A DNA stretch of 64,000 nt from Emticicia sp. 21SJ11W-3 (GCF_024138715.1 NZ_CP092074.1:4712001-4776000), one strand, 5' to 3'. Positions 17,594 through 27,388 are shown, counted from the first letter of the stretch. Numbers and translations are program-made. Notes: generated by a model from the letters alone, not told the origin.

Positions 17594-18496
17594 CTAAAAC
17601 CCTTCATGGTTTTTAGTCTTTTTGCTGATTGAGGCTCTCACAAACCTGTTTTTTCGGTGAATATCCTGTACCACCGCAACATCTGTAAAACCCGCTTCCA
17701 TAAATACGGTGGCTGTCTCAGTACCCAGATTTTCGTTAATCTCAACTGCCAGCAGGCCACCGTCTTTAAGGGCTTTTGAGGCAAAGCCCGCAATAGCTAC
17801 ATAAAAAACCAATGGCTCTGTGTCTTCTACGAAAAGCGCCAGATGAGGCTCAAACTTCAACACATTTTGTCGCATCTGTGCCGCTTCCTGCCGCGTAACA
17901 TAGGGCGGATTGCTGACAATTACATCAAATGCTTGTTCAGGCACAATGCTTTTATTTAAATACCTGAGTATATCTACTCTTTCAAAACTAACGTCGGCCT
18001 TATTAAGCATGGCATTTTTTCTTGCAACAACCAAAGCTTCTTCCGAAATATCATACGCAGTAACGCGCGCATCGTTTAGTTCTTTTGCCAGCGAAACCGC
18101 AATACAACCACTGCCCGTACCAATATCTAATACCATTTTAGCTTCAGGTTTGTTTTCAGCCGTTCGCTCCCACTCACAAACAAGGGCCACTAATTCTTCG
18201 GTTTCCGGCCTCGGTATCAGCACCGGCTTATCAACCAGAAATCTTCTTCCGTAAAAAATTGTTTCCCCTAAAATGTACTGTATCGGCTCGTGTTTATTAA
18301 GCCTGTCAATAATGGTTGCCCAATCTGTTTTCTTGGCAGTATTAATCGGTTTGTCAGCCAGAATATCTATTTTCACGAGATTCAGCTCATGTTCCAGCAA
18401 CCAAAAAACAATTTCTTTTGCTTCCTGTGTCTCATACACCGTAATTTGGTGTAACAAATGATCAAAGAGTTGTTTAGCCGTAATGCTGTCTTTCAA
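17594..18496 (-). CDS. prmC: peptide chain release factor N5-glutamine methyltransferase
   Basis: This 300-residue protein has the SAM-binding motif LDIGTGSGCIAVSLA (from Asp124) and the NPPY catalytic motif (Asn196-Tyr199) in VSNPPYVTRQE. The N-terminal helical domain has the PrmC hallmark EPIQYILGETIFYGRRF. It methylates the GGQ glutamine of release factors 1 and 2. The gene is divergent from ribD. Confidence 0.95.
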   Translation of the reverse strand: MKDSITAKQLFDHLLHQITVYETQEAKEIVFWLLEHELNLVKIDILADKPINTAKKTDWATIIDRLNKHEPIQYILGETIFYGRRFLVDKPVLIPRPETEELVALVCEWERTAENKPEAKMVLDIGTGSGCIAVSLAKELNDARVTAYDISEEALVVARKNAMLNKADVSFERVDILRYLNKSIVPEQAFDVIVSNPPYVTRQEAAQMRQNVLKFEPHLALFVEDTEPLVFYVAIAGFASKALKDGGLLAVEINENLGTETATVFMEAGFTDVAVVQDIHRKNRFVRASISKKTKNHEGF

Positions 18497-18518
18497 AGTA
18501 TTAATATATAATTGGGCG

Positions 18519-18526
18519 CAAAATTA
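18519..18526 (-). promoter_or_regulatory. -7 box of prmC promoter
   Basis: TAATTTTG on the minus strand, 22 bp before the prmC start. No clear -33 element was found. Confidence 0.5.
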
Positions 18527-18565
18527 TCGACTAATTTGCTGATTCACTAATCTGCGAAATCAAGA

Positions 18566-19606
18566 ATGGAAGAAAAATACATGCTGAGAGCCTTGCAACT
18601 GGCAGAACTGGGCCGGGGATTAGTAAGCCCCAACCCTATGGTTGGCTGCGTAATTGTGCATAATAACCAGATAGTGGGCGAAGGCTGGCATAAAAAATAT
18701 GGCGATTGGCACGCCGAGGTAAATGCTGTTAATTCGGTAAAAGACCCAACCATTTTGGCCGAATGCACCGTTTATGTTACGTTAGAACCCTGTGCGCATT
18801 TTGGCAAAACTCCACCCTGCGCCGACCTGCTTGTAAAGCATCAGGTAAAAAAAGTGGTTATATGCAACCAAGACCCCTTCCCGCTGGTAGCCGGTAAAGG
18901 CATTGAAAAACTCAGAAATGCAGGAATTGAAGTTGAAACCGGGCTACTGAAAGAAAAAGGCCGCGAATTGAACGCTCGCTTTTTTACCTATGTAGAAAAA
19001 AAGCGCCCCTATGTACTGTTGAAATGGGCTGAAACCGCCGACGGCTTTATAGCTGGCGAGAATTATAAACCTGTTAAGATAAGCAATGGGTTGTCGCACA
19101 AAATAGCGCATAAATGGCGCAGCGAAGAAGATGCCATGATGGTGGGTACCAATACGGCCAGATTCGACAACCCCCGGCTGAATGTACGTGAATGGGCAGG
19201 TGGCAAAAACCCGGTACGTATCGTGATTGACAGAAAACTACAGCTTCCACAATCGCTACATCTGTTCGACAATACCCAAGATACCTTGGTAATTAATGAC
19301 GCAACCGACAAAACAGAAGGAAGGAATACGTATCTGAAAGTTGAGTTCGGTGGGTCGTTTATTGAAAACCTGCTGCAAGAGCTATATCAAAGAAAAGTAC
19401 AGTCTGTTTACATAGAAGGCGGCACCAAATTACTGCAAAGCTTTATTGACGCACAACTATTTGATGAAATCAGGGTTTTCAGATGCCCGGGGCATTTAGG
19501 TAAAGGTATGGCAGCACCCATGATGCCCAATTATATTGAGGTGGCTGAAAAGCAAAACTTATTGGGCGATGAACTGACAATTTATAAATCATCATTAAAT
19601 TTGTAG
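18566..19606 (+). CDS. ribD: bifunctional riboflavin deaminase/reductase RibD
   Basis: The 346-residue protein has an N-terminal zinc deaminase domain (His49-Ala-Glu51, PCAHFGKTPPC with Cys76 and Cys85) and a C-terminal reductase domain (about residues 150-346, LKWAETADGFIAG, SVYIEGGTKLLQSF). It carries out the second and third steps of riboflavin synthesis. No other rib gene is in the window. Confidence 0.96.
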   Translation: MEEKYMLRALQLAELGRGLVSPNPMVGCVIVHNNQIVGEGWHKKYGDWHAEVNAVNSVKDPTILAECTVYVTLEPCAHFGKTPPCADLLVKHQVKKVVICNQDPFPLVAGKGIEKLRNAGIEVETGLLKEKGRELNARFFTYVEKKRPYVLLKWAETADGFIAGENYKPVKISNGLSHKIAHKWRSEEDAMMVGTNTARFDNPRLNVREWAGGKNPVRIVIDRKLQLPQSLHLFDNTQDTLVINDATDKTEGRNTYLKVEFGGSFIENLLQELYQRKVQSVYIEGGTKLLQSFIDAQLFDEIRVFRCPGHLGKGMAAPMMPNYIEVAEKQNLLGDELTIYKSSLNL

Positions 19607-19681
19607 GTTTACCTTTCAACCCTAAAAGGTAAATAACTTTCAACCAAAACGCTCCGGTAAAGGGTATGGAGCTACCGATAC

Positions 19682-20482
19682 ATGAAAATTGCCATTATAG
19701 GCTGCGGAAATATGGGAATGGCCTTTGCGCGTTCGTTTTTGCAGTATGACCTCGTAAAGAAAGAAGATTTATTACTGATAGAAAAAAGTCAGGAACGCAG
19801 CGAAACCCTTAAAAGTGCCAGAGAAGGGGTGGTTGTAAGCACCATTAATGCACAGATAGCCGACTATGAGTTAATTATCCTGTCTGTAAAACCACAGGAT
19901 TTTGCTGCCTTGAAAGAAGAACTTGGTGCGGTAATTCAGCCGCAACAGGTGGTTTTGTCTATTATGGCCGGTATTCCTATCAGCAAAATACAGGAAACCC
20001 TGAACCACAGGCTGGTTGTACGCGCCATGCCTAATACGCCGGCTATGTTGGGTATGGGTATAACGGGTTTTACGGCGGCAGCAGAGGTTGATGCCTCTAA
20101 ACTGCGTAAAGTAGAAAACCTGATTAATGCCACAGGCCGCTCAGTTTATTTAGAAGACGAAGGCATGATTGATGCCGTAACGGCATTGAGTGGAAGTGGC
20201 CCGGCTTATTTTTACTATCTGGTAAAACACATGATAGAAGCCGGTAAACAAATGGGCTTTGATGAAGGCATGGCCAGCCTGCTGGTAAAACAAACCATGC
20301 TGGGCTCTTACCACCTGATTAACAATGCCGAGAAAAGCCTGGACGACCTGATAAAGGCGGTGGCCTCAAAAGGTGGCACCACAGAGGCCGCTCTGAAAAC
20401 CTTTGAGGAATCTCAACTACCTGAAGGGCTGATTAATGGCATTCTGGCAGCCGAACGCCGCGCCAAGGAGTTGTCTAAATAA
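19682..20482 (+). CDS. proC: pyrroline-5-carboxylate reductase
   Basis: This 266-residue protein begins MKIAIIGCGNMGMAF, the NADPH-binding GxGxMG loop. The family signature around ALSGSGPAYFYYLVKHMIEAG and the C-terminal SKGGTTEAAL loop are present. It catalyses the last step of proline synthesis. It lies 75 bp after ribD and could share its transcript. Confidence 0.96.
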   Translation: MKIAIIGCGNMGMAFARSFLQYDLVKKEDLLLIEKSQERSETLKSAREGVVVSTINAQIADYELIILSVKPQDFAALKEELGAVIQPQQVVLSIMAGIPISKIQETLNHRLVVRAMPNTPAMLGMGITGFTAAAEVDASKLRKVENLINATGRSVYLEDEGMIDAVTALSGSGPAYFYYLVKHMIEAGKQMGFDEGMASLLVKQTMLGSYHLINNAEKSLDDLIKAVASKGGTTEAALKTFEESQLPEGLINGILAAERRAKELSK

Positions 20483-20628
20483 TCAAAAACAAAGACAAAT
20501 AAAATTTATCCGGCTTATTTTATGTTAATCATGTGCTGCTGCAATAATCACATTTTGAAGTGGCATTTCGTTAATTAATTATTACATTTATTTTGTAAAT
20601 AAGCATTTATAATAAATTACGCCTGAAA

Positions 20629-22302
20629 GTGGAAGAGAACAAGATTCAGAATAATAAAGCGACGGTTCGTACCCCCATTATTGTGGGTACTACCCTGGCA
20701 TTGGGCATATTAATTGGGGCAACTTTTTTTGGGGGAAAACGTGCAACCGGAGCCGGAGACGTGTCTCGCAGCACAACTAAATTCAGGGAGATTCTGTCAT
20801 ACATCAACAGAAGTTATGTAGATAGTGTCAATACTGACAGTCTGGTTGATTATTCCATCACAAAAATGTTGGAAAAACTAGACCCACACACCTATTATTT
20901 CCCTCCGCAAGATGCACAGCTGGCGCGCTCTCAACTGGAAAGCGGCTTTGATGGCATCGGCATTGAGTTTAATGTGTTTAATGATACCGTATATGTGGTA
21001 ACGCCGCTGGCAGGTGGGCCGTCAGAGGCTGTGGGCATACAGAGTGGTGATGCCATCATTAAAGCTAATAATAACAGCCTGACAGGTAAAGATGCCAGTT
21101 CTACCAACATATTCGCCAACCTGAGAGGTAAGCGGGGGTCAGAAGCCAAACTGGAAATTAAAAGAAAAGGCTTTAAAGACCTGTTGAAGTTTTCGGTTAT
21201 CCGTGATAAAATACCACAATATTCTATTGATGCGGCCTATATTATGGATGACCATAAAACGGGTTATCTGAAAATCAATCGTTTTACCGAAACTACCTAC
21301 GACGAGTTTAAGGAACACATGGCGGCCTTGCAAAAACAAGGCATGAAGCAATTGTTGCTTGATTTACGGGGGAATCCGGGCGGCTATATGGACAGAGCCA
21401 CTGATATTGTAGACGAAATGGTAGGAGGTAAAGGCGTGATAGTTTACACCGACGGAAAAGATACCCGTAATAACCGCAAGGCTTTTGCACATATTAACGG
21501 TATGTTTGAAAAAGGCGCTGTGGTGGTTCTGGTTGATGAAGGCAGCGCATCGGCGTCTGAGATTGTATCCGGCTCTTTACAGGATTACGACAGGGCATTG
21601 ATTGTTGGTCGGCGAACGTTTGGTAAGGGATTAGTGCAGCAACCTATTCAGCTTTCTGACGGCTCTGAGTTACGACTCACTATTTCGCGCTATTATATAC
21701 CAAGTGGCAGAAGTATCCAGAAACCTTATGTGAAAGGGAGCCTGGATTCTTACGAACATGAGCTGGATGACAGAGGTAAATCAGGAGAGTATTTTATAGC
21801 AGACAGTATCAAGAACAACCCTAAGATGCGTTTTAAAACCGTGGGCGGCCGTACCGTTTATGGTGGCGGTGGTATTACACCTGATATTTTTGTACCGCGA
21901 GACACAAGCCATATTACTGCCTACCTGATGGAGCTATACGGCCGCAACGTAATACGCGAATATGCCATGAGCTACGCTAACGACAACCGCAAAACACTAT
22001 TGAAGCAATCTTTTGAGAGTTACCTGAAAGACTTTAAAGTGAGCGACACCATGCTTAGCAGCATGAACAGGACATTAGAGAATACTGGCGTTAAGTACAG
22101 CGCCAAAGATTTTGCAGACTCAAAAGAATTTGTAAAACTTCAGTTAAAGGCTGCTATTGCCCGACATGTATGGCAGCGAAGCGTAAAAAATGGCCTCAAT
22201 AATGAATATTATCAGATAGTATATGCCGACGACCCGATGGTTGCAACAGCCATAAAAAGTTTCGCCAAAGCAGAAAAATTGGAAAAAGAAAAGAAACTAT
22301 AA
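20629..22302 (+). CDS. S41 C-terminal processing peptidase (CtpA/Prc-like)
   Basis: The 557-residue product begins at a GTG (20629); no in-frame ATG lies between it and the upstream stop at 20596. One N-terminal membrane anchor (residues about 15-35) is followed by a PDZ domain (about 90-185) and the S41 core. The catalytic dyad is Ser308 in GSASASEI and Lys333 in FGKGLVQQ, with the 25-residue spacing of Prc. Members degrade or trim periplasmic proteins from the C-terminus. The family is clear; the paralogue name is not. Confidence 0.93.
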   Translation: MEENKIQNNKATVRTPIIVGTTLALGILIGATFFGGKRATGAGDVSRSTTKFREILSYINRSYVDSVNTDSLVDYSITKMLEKLDPHTYYFPPQDAQLARSQLESGFDGIGIEFNVFNDTVYVVTPLAGGPSEAVGIQSGDAIIKANNNSLTGKDASSTNIFANLRGKRGSEAKLEIKRKGFKDLLKFSVIRDKIPQYSIDAAYIMDDHKTGYLKINRFTETTYDEFKEHMAALQKQGMKQLLLDLRGNPGGYMDRATDIVDEMVGGKGVIVYTDGKDTRNNRKAFAHINGMFEKGAVVVLVDEGSASASEIVSGSLQDYDRALIVGRRTFGKGLVQQPIQLSDGSELRLTISRYYIPSGRSIQKPYVKGSLDSYEHELDDRGKSGEYFIADSIKNNPKMRFKTVGGRTVYGGGGITPDIFVPRDTSHITAYLMELYGRNVIREYAMSYANDNRKTLLKQSFESYLKDFKVSDTMLSSMNRTLENTGVKYSAKDFADSKEFVKLQLKAAIARHVWQRSVKNGLNNEYYQIVYADDPMVATAIKSFAKAEKLEKEKKL

Positions 22303-22307
22303 AAATG

Positions 22308-22346
22308 AAACTGAAACGGGGAGCATCTGGCTCCCTGTTTCAGTTT
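22308..22346. terminator. bidirectional terminator between convergent peptidase genes
   Basis: A 17-bp stem (22308-22324 with 22330-22346, one G-T pair) flanked by A-rich and T/A-rich sequence on both sides. It slightly overlaps the stop of the minus-strand gene. Confidence 0.82.
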
Positions 22347-23394
22347 AAAATGTACCGCTGTCTTCCTGATATAACACCTGCACTACCGTTTGGCCTACTG
22401 CTTCTAGTGTATTTTTATCAATGATACTTATGTTATCTGCATGGGTATGATGATACGCACCAAAAGTACGGCTGGTGTTCAGTTCCTGATGCAGAATGTC
22501 TATCATCGGTATTTTGGCTACTGTATTTACATAATAATGGTCGTCAGTAATTCCGGCAGCCTCCTGCTGAATAAAGTACTGCCCATAACCAAGCACACCT
22601 GCGATATCCCATACACGGCTATTAACACTACCGGCAAACTGAACCGATTGCTGCTCTTTAGGGAAAGTAGCTCCTTTAGCGCCTACCATGTCTAACAAAA
22701 TACCAAAATAGGCCGAATAACCCGGCTTGTGTAAATTAGCAGCCCAATATTGTGAACCCAGGCACCAGAAAACCTTGTTTTGAGATACCGGTGGCGTATC
22801 CTCTTTTTCTCCCCAGTCTTCTGCATCAAAGAAGATAATATCTACACCCAGATTAAGCTTCTGCGGCGATGAACTGATAATACGGGCAATTTCAAGCAGC
22901 ACCCCTACTCCACTGGCCCCGTCGTTAGCTCCATCAATAGCCTGGTCTTTTTTCTGAGTATCTTTATCTGCAAAGGGTCGGCTGTCCCAATGGGCTGCCA
23001 GTAAAATTCTTTTAGTAGCAGAGGGGTTAAAACTGCCGATAATGTTGCGGGCATTCAGTACTTTTCCATCAAAAGTTACAGGCATAAAACGTTGCTCTGT
23101 TACTTCAAAGCCGTAGGCTTTCAGTTTATTTACCATCCAGTTGCCTGCTTTTAAATGCGCAGGGGTGCCTGGTACCCTTGGGCCAAACTTCACCTGAGTA
23201 TCAACAAAAGCAAAGGCAGAATCAGCATTGAACGCCGGGGAGGTTACCAGTTTAATTGCCTCTGTTTCTTTGGCAGAACCCGAACTCCCACTGTGCCTGC
23301 AGGAAACCATGGCAAAAAACACCGGAAAATAAATTAGTATAACCCAATGGGGGAAACGCCCGTTTTGAGTTGTCTGTTTTTGAAATAAATTCAT
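22345..23394 (-). CDS. glutaminyl-peptide cyclotransferase, M28 fold, predicted lipoprotein
   Basis: From the ATG at 23394 the product has 349 residues and an N-terminal lipoprotein signal ending in FAMVSC. The body matches Bacteroidota type II glutaminyl cyclases: AHWDSRPFADKD, GANDGASGVGVLLEIAR, IIFFDAEDWG, WCLGSQYWAANL, GILLDMVGAKGA and a final zinc His in HTHADNISIIDK. The enzyme converts N-terminal Gln to pyroglutamate on exported proteins. That is useful because signal peptidase cleavage before Gln is common here: several exported proteins in this window begin with Gln after the predicted cut. A general M28 aminopeptidase is the alternative. An upstream reading to 23430 is less likely. 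Confidence 0.85.
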   Translation of the reverse strand: MNLFQKQTTQNGRFPHWVILIYFPVFFAMVSCRHSGSSGSAKETEAIKLVTSPAFNADSAFAFVDTQVKFGPRVPGTPAHLKAGNWMVNKLKAYGFEVTEQRFMPVTFDGKVLNARNIIGSFNPSATKRILLAAHWDSRPFADKDTQKKDQAIDGANDGASGVGVLLEIARIISSSPQKLNLGVDIIFFDAEDWGEKEDTPPVSQNKVFWCLGSQYWAANLHKPGYSAYFGILLDMVGAKGATFPKEQQSVQFAGSVNSRVWDIAGVLGYGQYFIQQEAAGITDDHYYVNTVAKIPMIDILHQELNTSRTFGAYHHTHADNISIIDKNTLEAVGQTVVQVLYQEDSGTF

Positions 23395-23465
23395 TATCAT
23401 TATATGATTATTAAAAAAATAGCTGGTCAATCAGCCAGCGTTTGCACCGATGTAAATTTCTGTTG

Positions 23466-23473
23466 CAAAGGTA
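23466..23473 (-). promoter_or_regulatory. -7 box of glutaminyl cyclase promoter
   Basis: TACCTTTG on the minus strand, 71 bp before the chosen ATG. Confidence 0.5.
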
Positions 23474-23649
23474 TTTAATTTAGTTTCAGCTATTAAAAGA
23501 AAATTAAACTGAAACGGCCAGCATTAAAAACATTTTTATAAAAAACTGATAATAAGCAATTTATAAGTTTTTTTACATAAATTACATTTTGCTTCGTTTT
23601 AAAACAGCATAGGGCCGGGCCGCGTATTTCGCAAAGCGCTTTTTTTGCT

Positions 23650-23657
23650 TAGTTTTG
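23650..23657 (+). promoter_or_regulatory. -7 box of the mazG-like gene promoter
   Basis: TAGTTTTG, 19 bp before the ATG at 23677, implying a very short leader. Confidence 0.5.
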
Positions 23658-23676
23658 CATTAAAAGTACAATTAAT

Positions 23677-24009
23677 ATGACCATAGCCGAAGCCCAGACA
23701 GCGGTAGATAATTGGATTAAGACCATTGGTGTCAGATACTTTAACGAACTCACCAACATGGCCATGCTTACCGAAGAGGTAGGCGAAGTAGCGCGTATTA
23801 TTGCCCGCAGGTACGGCGAGCAGTCAGAAAAAGAATCTGACAAAGAAAAAAACCTGGCAGATGAAATGGCAGACGTGCTGTTTGTACTGATATGCCTGGC
23901 CAACCAAACTAACATAGACTTAACAGATGCGCTTCGTAAAAACATAGAAAAGAAAACAAAAAGAGACAGTTTACGACACCTAAACAATGAAAAACTAACC
24001 AATATGTAA
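23677..24009 (+). CDS. MazG-like nucleotide pyrophosphohydrolase
   Basis: The 110-residue, single-domain protein has the magnesium-binding EEVGEVAR and the DEMADVLFVLICLAN helix (E-x-x-D). Such enzymes hydrolyse NTPs or dNTPs to NMP and pyrophosphate, often as housecleaning. The next gene starts 1 bp after its stop, so they are co-transcribed. Confidence 0.9.
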   Translation: MTIAEAQTAVDNWIKTIGVRYFNELTNMAMLTEEVGEVARIIARRYGEQSEKESDKEKNLADEMADVLFVLICLANQTNIDLTDALRKNIEKKTKRDSLRHLNNEKLTNM

Positions 24010-24010
24010 T

Positions 24011-24940
24011 ATGTTCACCATACTTTCACAAGCTTTTAACAGAACTGCCCGGAACTGGAAAATGGTTCTTACAGTTTTTATTCTTAATCTTTCGCTTGGA
24101 CTAATTCTTGCTACACCACTTTATAATTTGCTTCAATCAGAGAGTCATAATTCTTTGGAGTTCGAAAAACTACTCAATGGATTCGATTTTACCGTTATAT
24201 CAGACTTTATGTCGCAAAGCCGTAAAACACTCCGCCCTTTCTGGCTGTTAAGCTTTGCTTTGTCTGTTATATACATGATACTGAATATATTCTTTGCAGG
24301 GGGCATACTCTGTCAGTTTGCCAAGAGAGGCTCTTTCCGCCTTGCCGAATTTTTCAAAAACTCAACTCGGTATTTTGGTCGTTTCCTGCTTGTATTTGTA
24401 TTTGAGATTTTAGTTTTACTCGTAGTAGCCATTGTTTCTTTTGCCTGCATGGGGGTTTCGCTGGTTGCTTCTGATGGCAGTACCGAACCTGTGCAAATGG
24501 CCTGGCTTACACCTTCTTTGCTGATATCTGCCTTTTTGCTTACAGTTGTGCTCAACATGGGTCAATATGCCAAAATAATTCTTTTCAAAAACCAATCGCT
24601 AAGCGCATGGGCAGGCTTCCTGAAAGCAGCAGGCTACGTGTTTAATAATTTTAAAACCATGCGTATATACTGGGCTATCTTAATAGTAGCGGCAGCACTG
24701 GTTTTGGCTTATTACTTTCTTGAATCTGCCATTGGTATGACCTCGGCCTTCAAAATTGCTATCATGTTTATTATTCAGCAGGCGTTTATTTTCTGCCGTG
24801 TGTTTGTTAAAATCTGGACGCTGAGCGGTGCTTTTGAATACCTTTCTTTAAAGCCTGCGCTGGTTACCACCCTTTCAAAAGAAAATAGGGGCTTAAAGAG
24901 TGAGGCCTTCGATTCGGGAGAAGGCAAACTTTCTGTTTAA
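24011..24940 (+). CDS. integral membrane protein of unknown function
   Basis: The 309-residue protein has about six hydrophobic segments (near residues 20-40, 75-100, 125-160, 170-195, 215-240 and 245-270). The layout, with an N-terminal FTILSQAFNRTARNWKMVL, resembles the DUF4013/glycerophosphoryl-type membrane domains but no catalytic motif is visible. It is translationally coupled to the MazG-like gene (1-bp gap) and followed by a terminator at 24971. No function is claimed. Confidence 0.75.
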   Translation: MFTILSQAFNRTARNWKMVLTVFILNLSLGLILATPLYNLLQSESHNSLEFEKLLNGFDFTVISDFMSQSRKTLRPFWLLSFALSVIYMILNIFFAGGILCQFAKRGSFRLAEFFKNSTRYFGRFLLVFVFEILVLLVVAIVSFACMGVSLVASDGSTEPVQMAWLTPSLLISAFLLTVVLNMGQYAKIILFKNQSLSAWAGFLKAAGYVFNNFKTMRIYWAILIVAAALVLAYYFLESAIGMTSAFKIAIMFIIQQAFIFCRVFVKIWTLSGAFEYLSLKPALVTTLSKENRGLKSEAFDSGEGKLSV

Positions 24941-24970
24941 AGATAATGTTATAAAAATGCATGTGTCATT

Positions 24971-25012
24971 GTACCATTGCCCGTGCTGACAGCGCACAAT
25001 GGTACTTTTTTA
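24971..25012 (+). terminator. intrinsic terminator after the membrane protein gene
   Basis: Stem GTACCATTG/CAATGGTAC (24971-24979 with 24997-25005) followed by T6 and further T-rich sequence. The next start codon lies only 11 bp beyond it, so the downstream gene may be partly fed by read-through. Confidence 0.85.
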
Positions 25013-25022
25013 TTTTATAACT

Positions 25023-25538
25023 ATGGAAGAAGAAGTAATCGTAAACCGGGTAAGCAAAAGCGGACTGGTTTCTCTGGACCTTGAAGATTTTTATCACCCG
25101 GGCGACAGGGTTGTCTACGACCTCAAAGATAATTTATATATGGGTCTGATTCTCCGCGAGAAAGATTTCAGAGAGTTTCTGAAAACCCACGACTGGAGTT
25201 ATTACACCAACAAAAATGTAGCTATTACCTGTACTGAAGACGCCATAATACCTACCTGGGCCTATATGCTGCTGGCTGTTCATTTAGAGCCTTATGCTCA
25301 TTTAATTGTATTTGGCACATTAACTGATCTTGAAAATAAATTGTATGACGAGGCCATCAGCAAAATAGACTTCAGCCAGTACGAAGGCGCCAAAGTAGTG
25401 GTAAAAGGCTGCAGCAAGGTAAGCGTACCAACAACGGCCTATGTAGAGATAACCCGCCGCTTAAAGCCTGTAGCCCAAAGCATTATGTTTGGCGAACCAT
25501 GCAGCACAGTGCCTTTGTACAAAAAACCCAGGGTTTAA
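25023..25538 (+). CDS. DUF2480 family protein
   Basis: A 171-residue soluble protein starting at the ATG at 25023 (MEEEVIVNRV). An upstream in-frame start at 24999 falls inside the terminator and is rejected. Recognisable DUF2480 blocks: GLVSLDLEDFYHPGDRV, GLILREKDFREF, DAIIPTWAYMLLAV, VVVKGCSKVSVP and FGEPCSTVPLYKKP. The family is nearly confined to Bacteroidota and has no known role. Confidence 0.9.
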   Translation: MEEEVIVNRVSKSGLVSLDLEDFYHPGDRVVYDLKDNLYMGLILREKDFREFLKTHDWSYYTNKNVAITCTEDAIIPTWAYMLLAVHLEPYAHLIVFGTLTDLENKLYDEAISKIDFSQYEGAKVVVKGCSKVSVPTTAYVEITRRLKPVAQSIMFGEPCSTVPLYKKPRV

Positions 25539-25682
25539 ATTCAGCAATTGTATTGTTGGGTATTTAAAAAAAATAAAACCATTGGCCTGCATTTTTTCGT
25601 AAATTGCGCCCCGTTTTAAATTTTTGGTCATATAGACCCTCATACCCTATTCGGGGAAATTAGAAATTCATTGCAAAAAACT

Positions 25683-27188
25683 ATGTCTGTTCGTGTAAGA
25701 TTTGCTCCGAGCCCCACTGGCCCGCTCCATATCGGAGGGGTACGCACGGCTTTGTATAATTATTTGTTTGCCCGCAAAATGGGTGGTAAGATGTTGCTTC
25801 GCATAGAAGACACCGACCAGACCCGCTACGTACCCGGAGCAGAAGAGTACATTCTGGAAGCCTTAAGCTGGATAGGCATTAACATTGATGAAGGCCAGGG
25901 CGTTGGCGGGCCGGATGCCCCTTACAGACAATCAGAAAGAAAAGCCATTTACCGCCAGTATGCAGACCAGTTGCTGGCATCAGGGAAAGCCTATTATGCT
26001 TTTGATACGGCTGATGAGCTGGAAGAAATGCGCAAAAAACTGGAAGAGGCCAAGGTAGATAATACCTCTTACAATGCAGTTACGCGCATGCAGATGAAAA
26101 ACTCGCTGACGCTTCCGAAAGAAGAAGTAGAAGCGAGAATTGCAAAAGGCGACCCTTACGTGATACGCCTGAAAGTACCACTGAAAGAAGAAATCCGTTT
26201 TAAGGATATTATACGCGAGTGGGTGGTAGTACACTCATCAACTATCGACGATAAAGTATTGCTTAAGTCAGACGGAATGCCTACTTATCACCTGGCTAAT
26301 ATTGTTGACGACCACCTGATGGGCATCACCCATGTGATTCGTGGCGAAGAATGGCTGCCCTCTGCCCCGCTTCATATCTTGTTATACAGAGCCTTTGGCT
26401 GGCAGGCACCTGAGTTTGCGCACTTACCATTACTTTTAAAACCTGAAGGAAACGGCAAACTAAGCAAACGTGATGGTTTGTTAGGCAATTTTCCGGTTTT
26501 TCCGCTAAAATGGACAGACCCATTTACCAGCGAAGAAGCAAGAGGTTTCAGAGAAGACGGCTATTTCCCCGAAGCGCTGATTAACTTTCTGGCGTTTCTG
26601 GGCTGGAACCCGGGTACGGAACAGGAGATTTTCTCGATGGACGAATTAATTGAATCGTTCAGCCTTGAAAAAATACACAAAGCCGGTGCCCGCTTCATGG
26701 TTGACAAAGCCAAATGGTTTAATCAGCATTACCTGAAAGAGAAATCGGATGAGGAACTGGCAAACATTATTCAGCTTCCTGCCGGTACTTCTGCCGGCAT
26801 TGCCACTAAGCTGGTTAAACTCATGAAAGACCGTGTTACATTCCCTCAGGAAATTGTAACAGAGGTGCCATATATCTTTGCCACTCCGGCTGCGTATGAT
26901 GAAGAGGTTGCGAAAAGCAAATGGAATGATGACGCCAAAAAGGCCATGAGCGCCATTAAAGAAGCCATACAAAGCATGGCAGAAGAGCAATTTGTAGCGC
27001 AACAAATTCATGACACTATATTTCCGGCACTTGAAGCAGCCGGACTAAAACCCGGCAAGGTAATGCAGGCGTTCCGGCTGTCAATTACAGGCGTTGGCAA
27101 AGGGCCCGATTTAATGCTTATTCTTGAAATACTGGGCAAAGCCGAAGTAATTGCCAGAATAGAAAAAGCCATTGTAACACTTGGATAA
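25683..27188 (+). CDS. gltX: glutamyl-tRNA synthetase
   Basis: The ATG at 25683 gives 501 residues beginning MSVRVRFAPSPTGPLHIGG. A TTG at 25671 is in frame but adds only a non-conserved tetrapeptide. The class I signatures are HIGG (His16) and KLSKR (Lys259-Arg263). The enzyme charges tRNA-Glu. Confidence 0.97.
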   Translation: MSVRVRFAPSPTGPLHIGGVRTALYNYLFARKMGGKMLLRIEDTDQTRYVPGAEEYILEALSWIGINIDEGQGVGGPDAPYRQSERKAIYRQYADQLLASGKAYYAFDTADELEEMRKKLEEAKVDNTSYNAVTRMQMKNSLTLPKEEVEARIAKGDPYVIRLKVPLKEEIRFKDIIREWVVVHSSTIDDKVLLKSDGMPTYHLANIVDDHLMGITHVIRGEEWLPSAPLHILLYRAFGWQAPEFAHLPLLLKPEGNGKLSKRDGLLGNFPVFPLKWTDPFTSEEARGFREDGYFPEALINFLAFLGWNPGTEQEIFSMDELIESFSLEKIHKAGARFMVDKAKWFNQHYLKEKSDEELANIIQLPAGTSAGIATKLVKLMKDRVTFPQEIVTEVPYIFATPAAYDEEVAKSKWNDDAKKAMSAIKEAIQSMAEEQFVAQQIHDTIFPALEAAGLKPGKVMQAFRLSITGVGKGPDLMLILEILGKAEVIARIEKAIVTLG

Positions 27189-27198
27189 TACGTTGAGG

Positions 27199-27232
27199 TT
27201 TTGTGCGTTTCTGATATTTGAAACGCACAAAA
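27199..27232 (+). terminator. hairpin after gltX
   Basis: Twelve-bp stem TTTTGTGCGTTT/AAACGCACAAAA (27199-27210 with 27221-27232). The trailing T tract is weak (CTTTAATT), so termination may be partial. Confidence 0.65.
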
Positions 27233-27388
27233 CTTTAATTAGAACTCAATACAAATTTGCACGGCTGCATATCTTTATTGAGTTAATTTTAAAAATGTTG
27301 TTTTGCCACATAGTTTACATAGCAGTAGCAATTGAACAAAATTGTTAAAAACAGGTTTATTAAGTTAAAACCCATAAATTTCTACCAA

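Noticed and set aside
24999..25022. Earlier start for the DUF2480 gene
   Set aside because: Falls within the T tract of the preceding terminator and encodes non-conserved residues.
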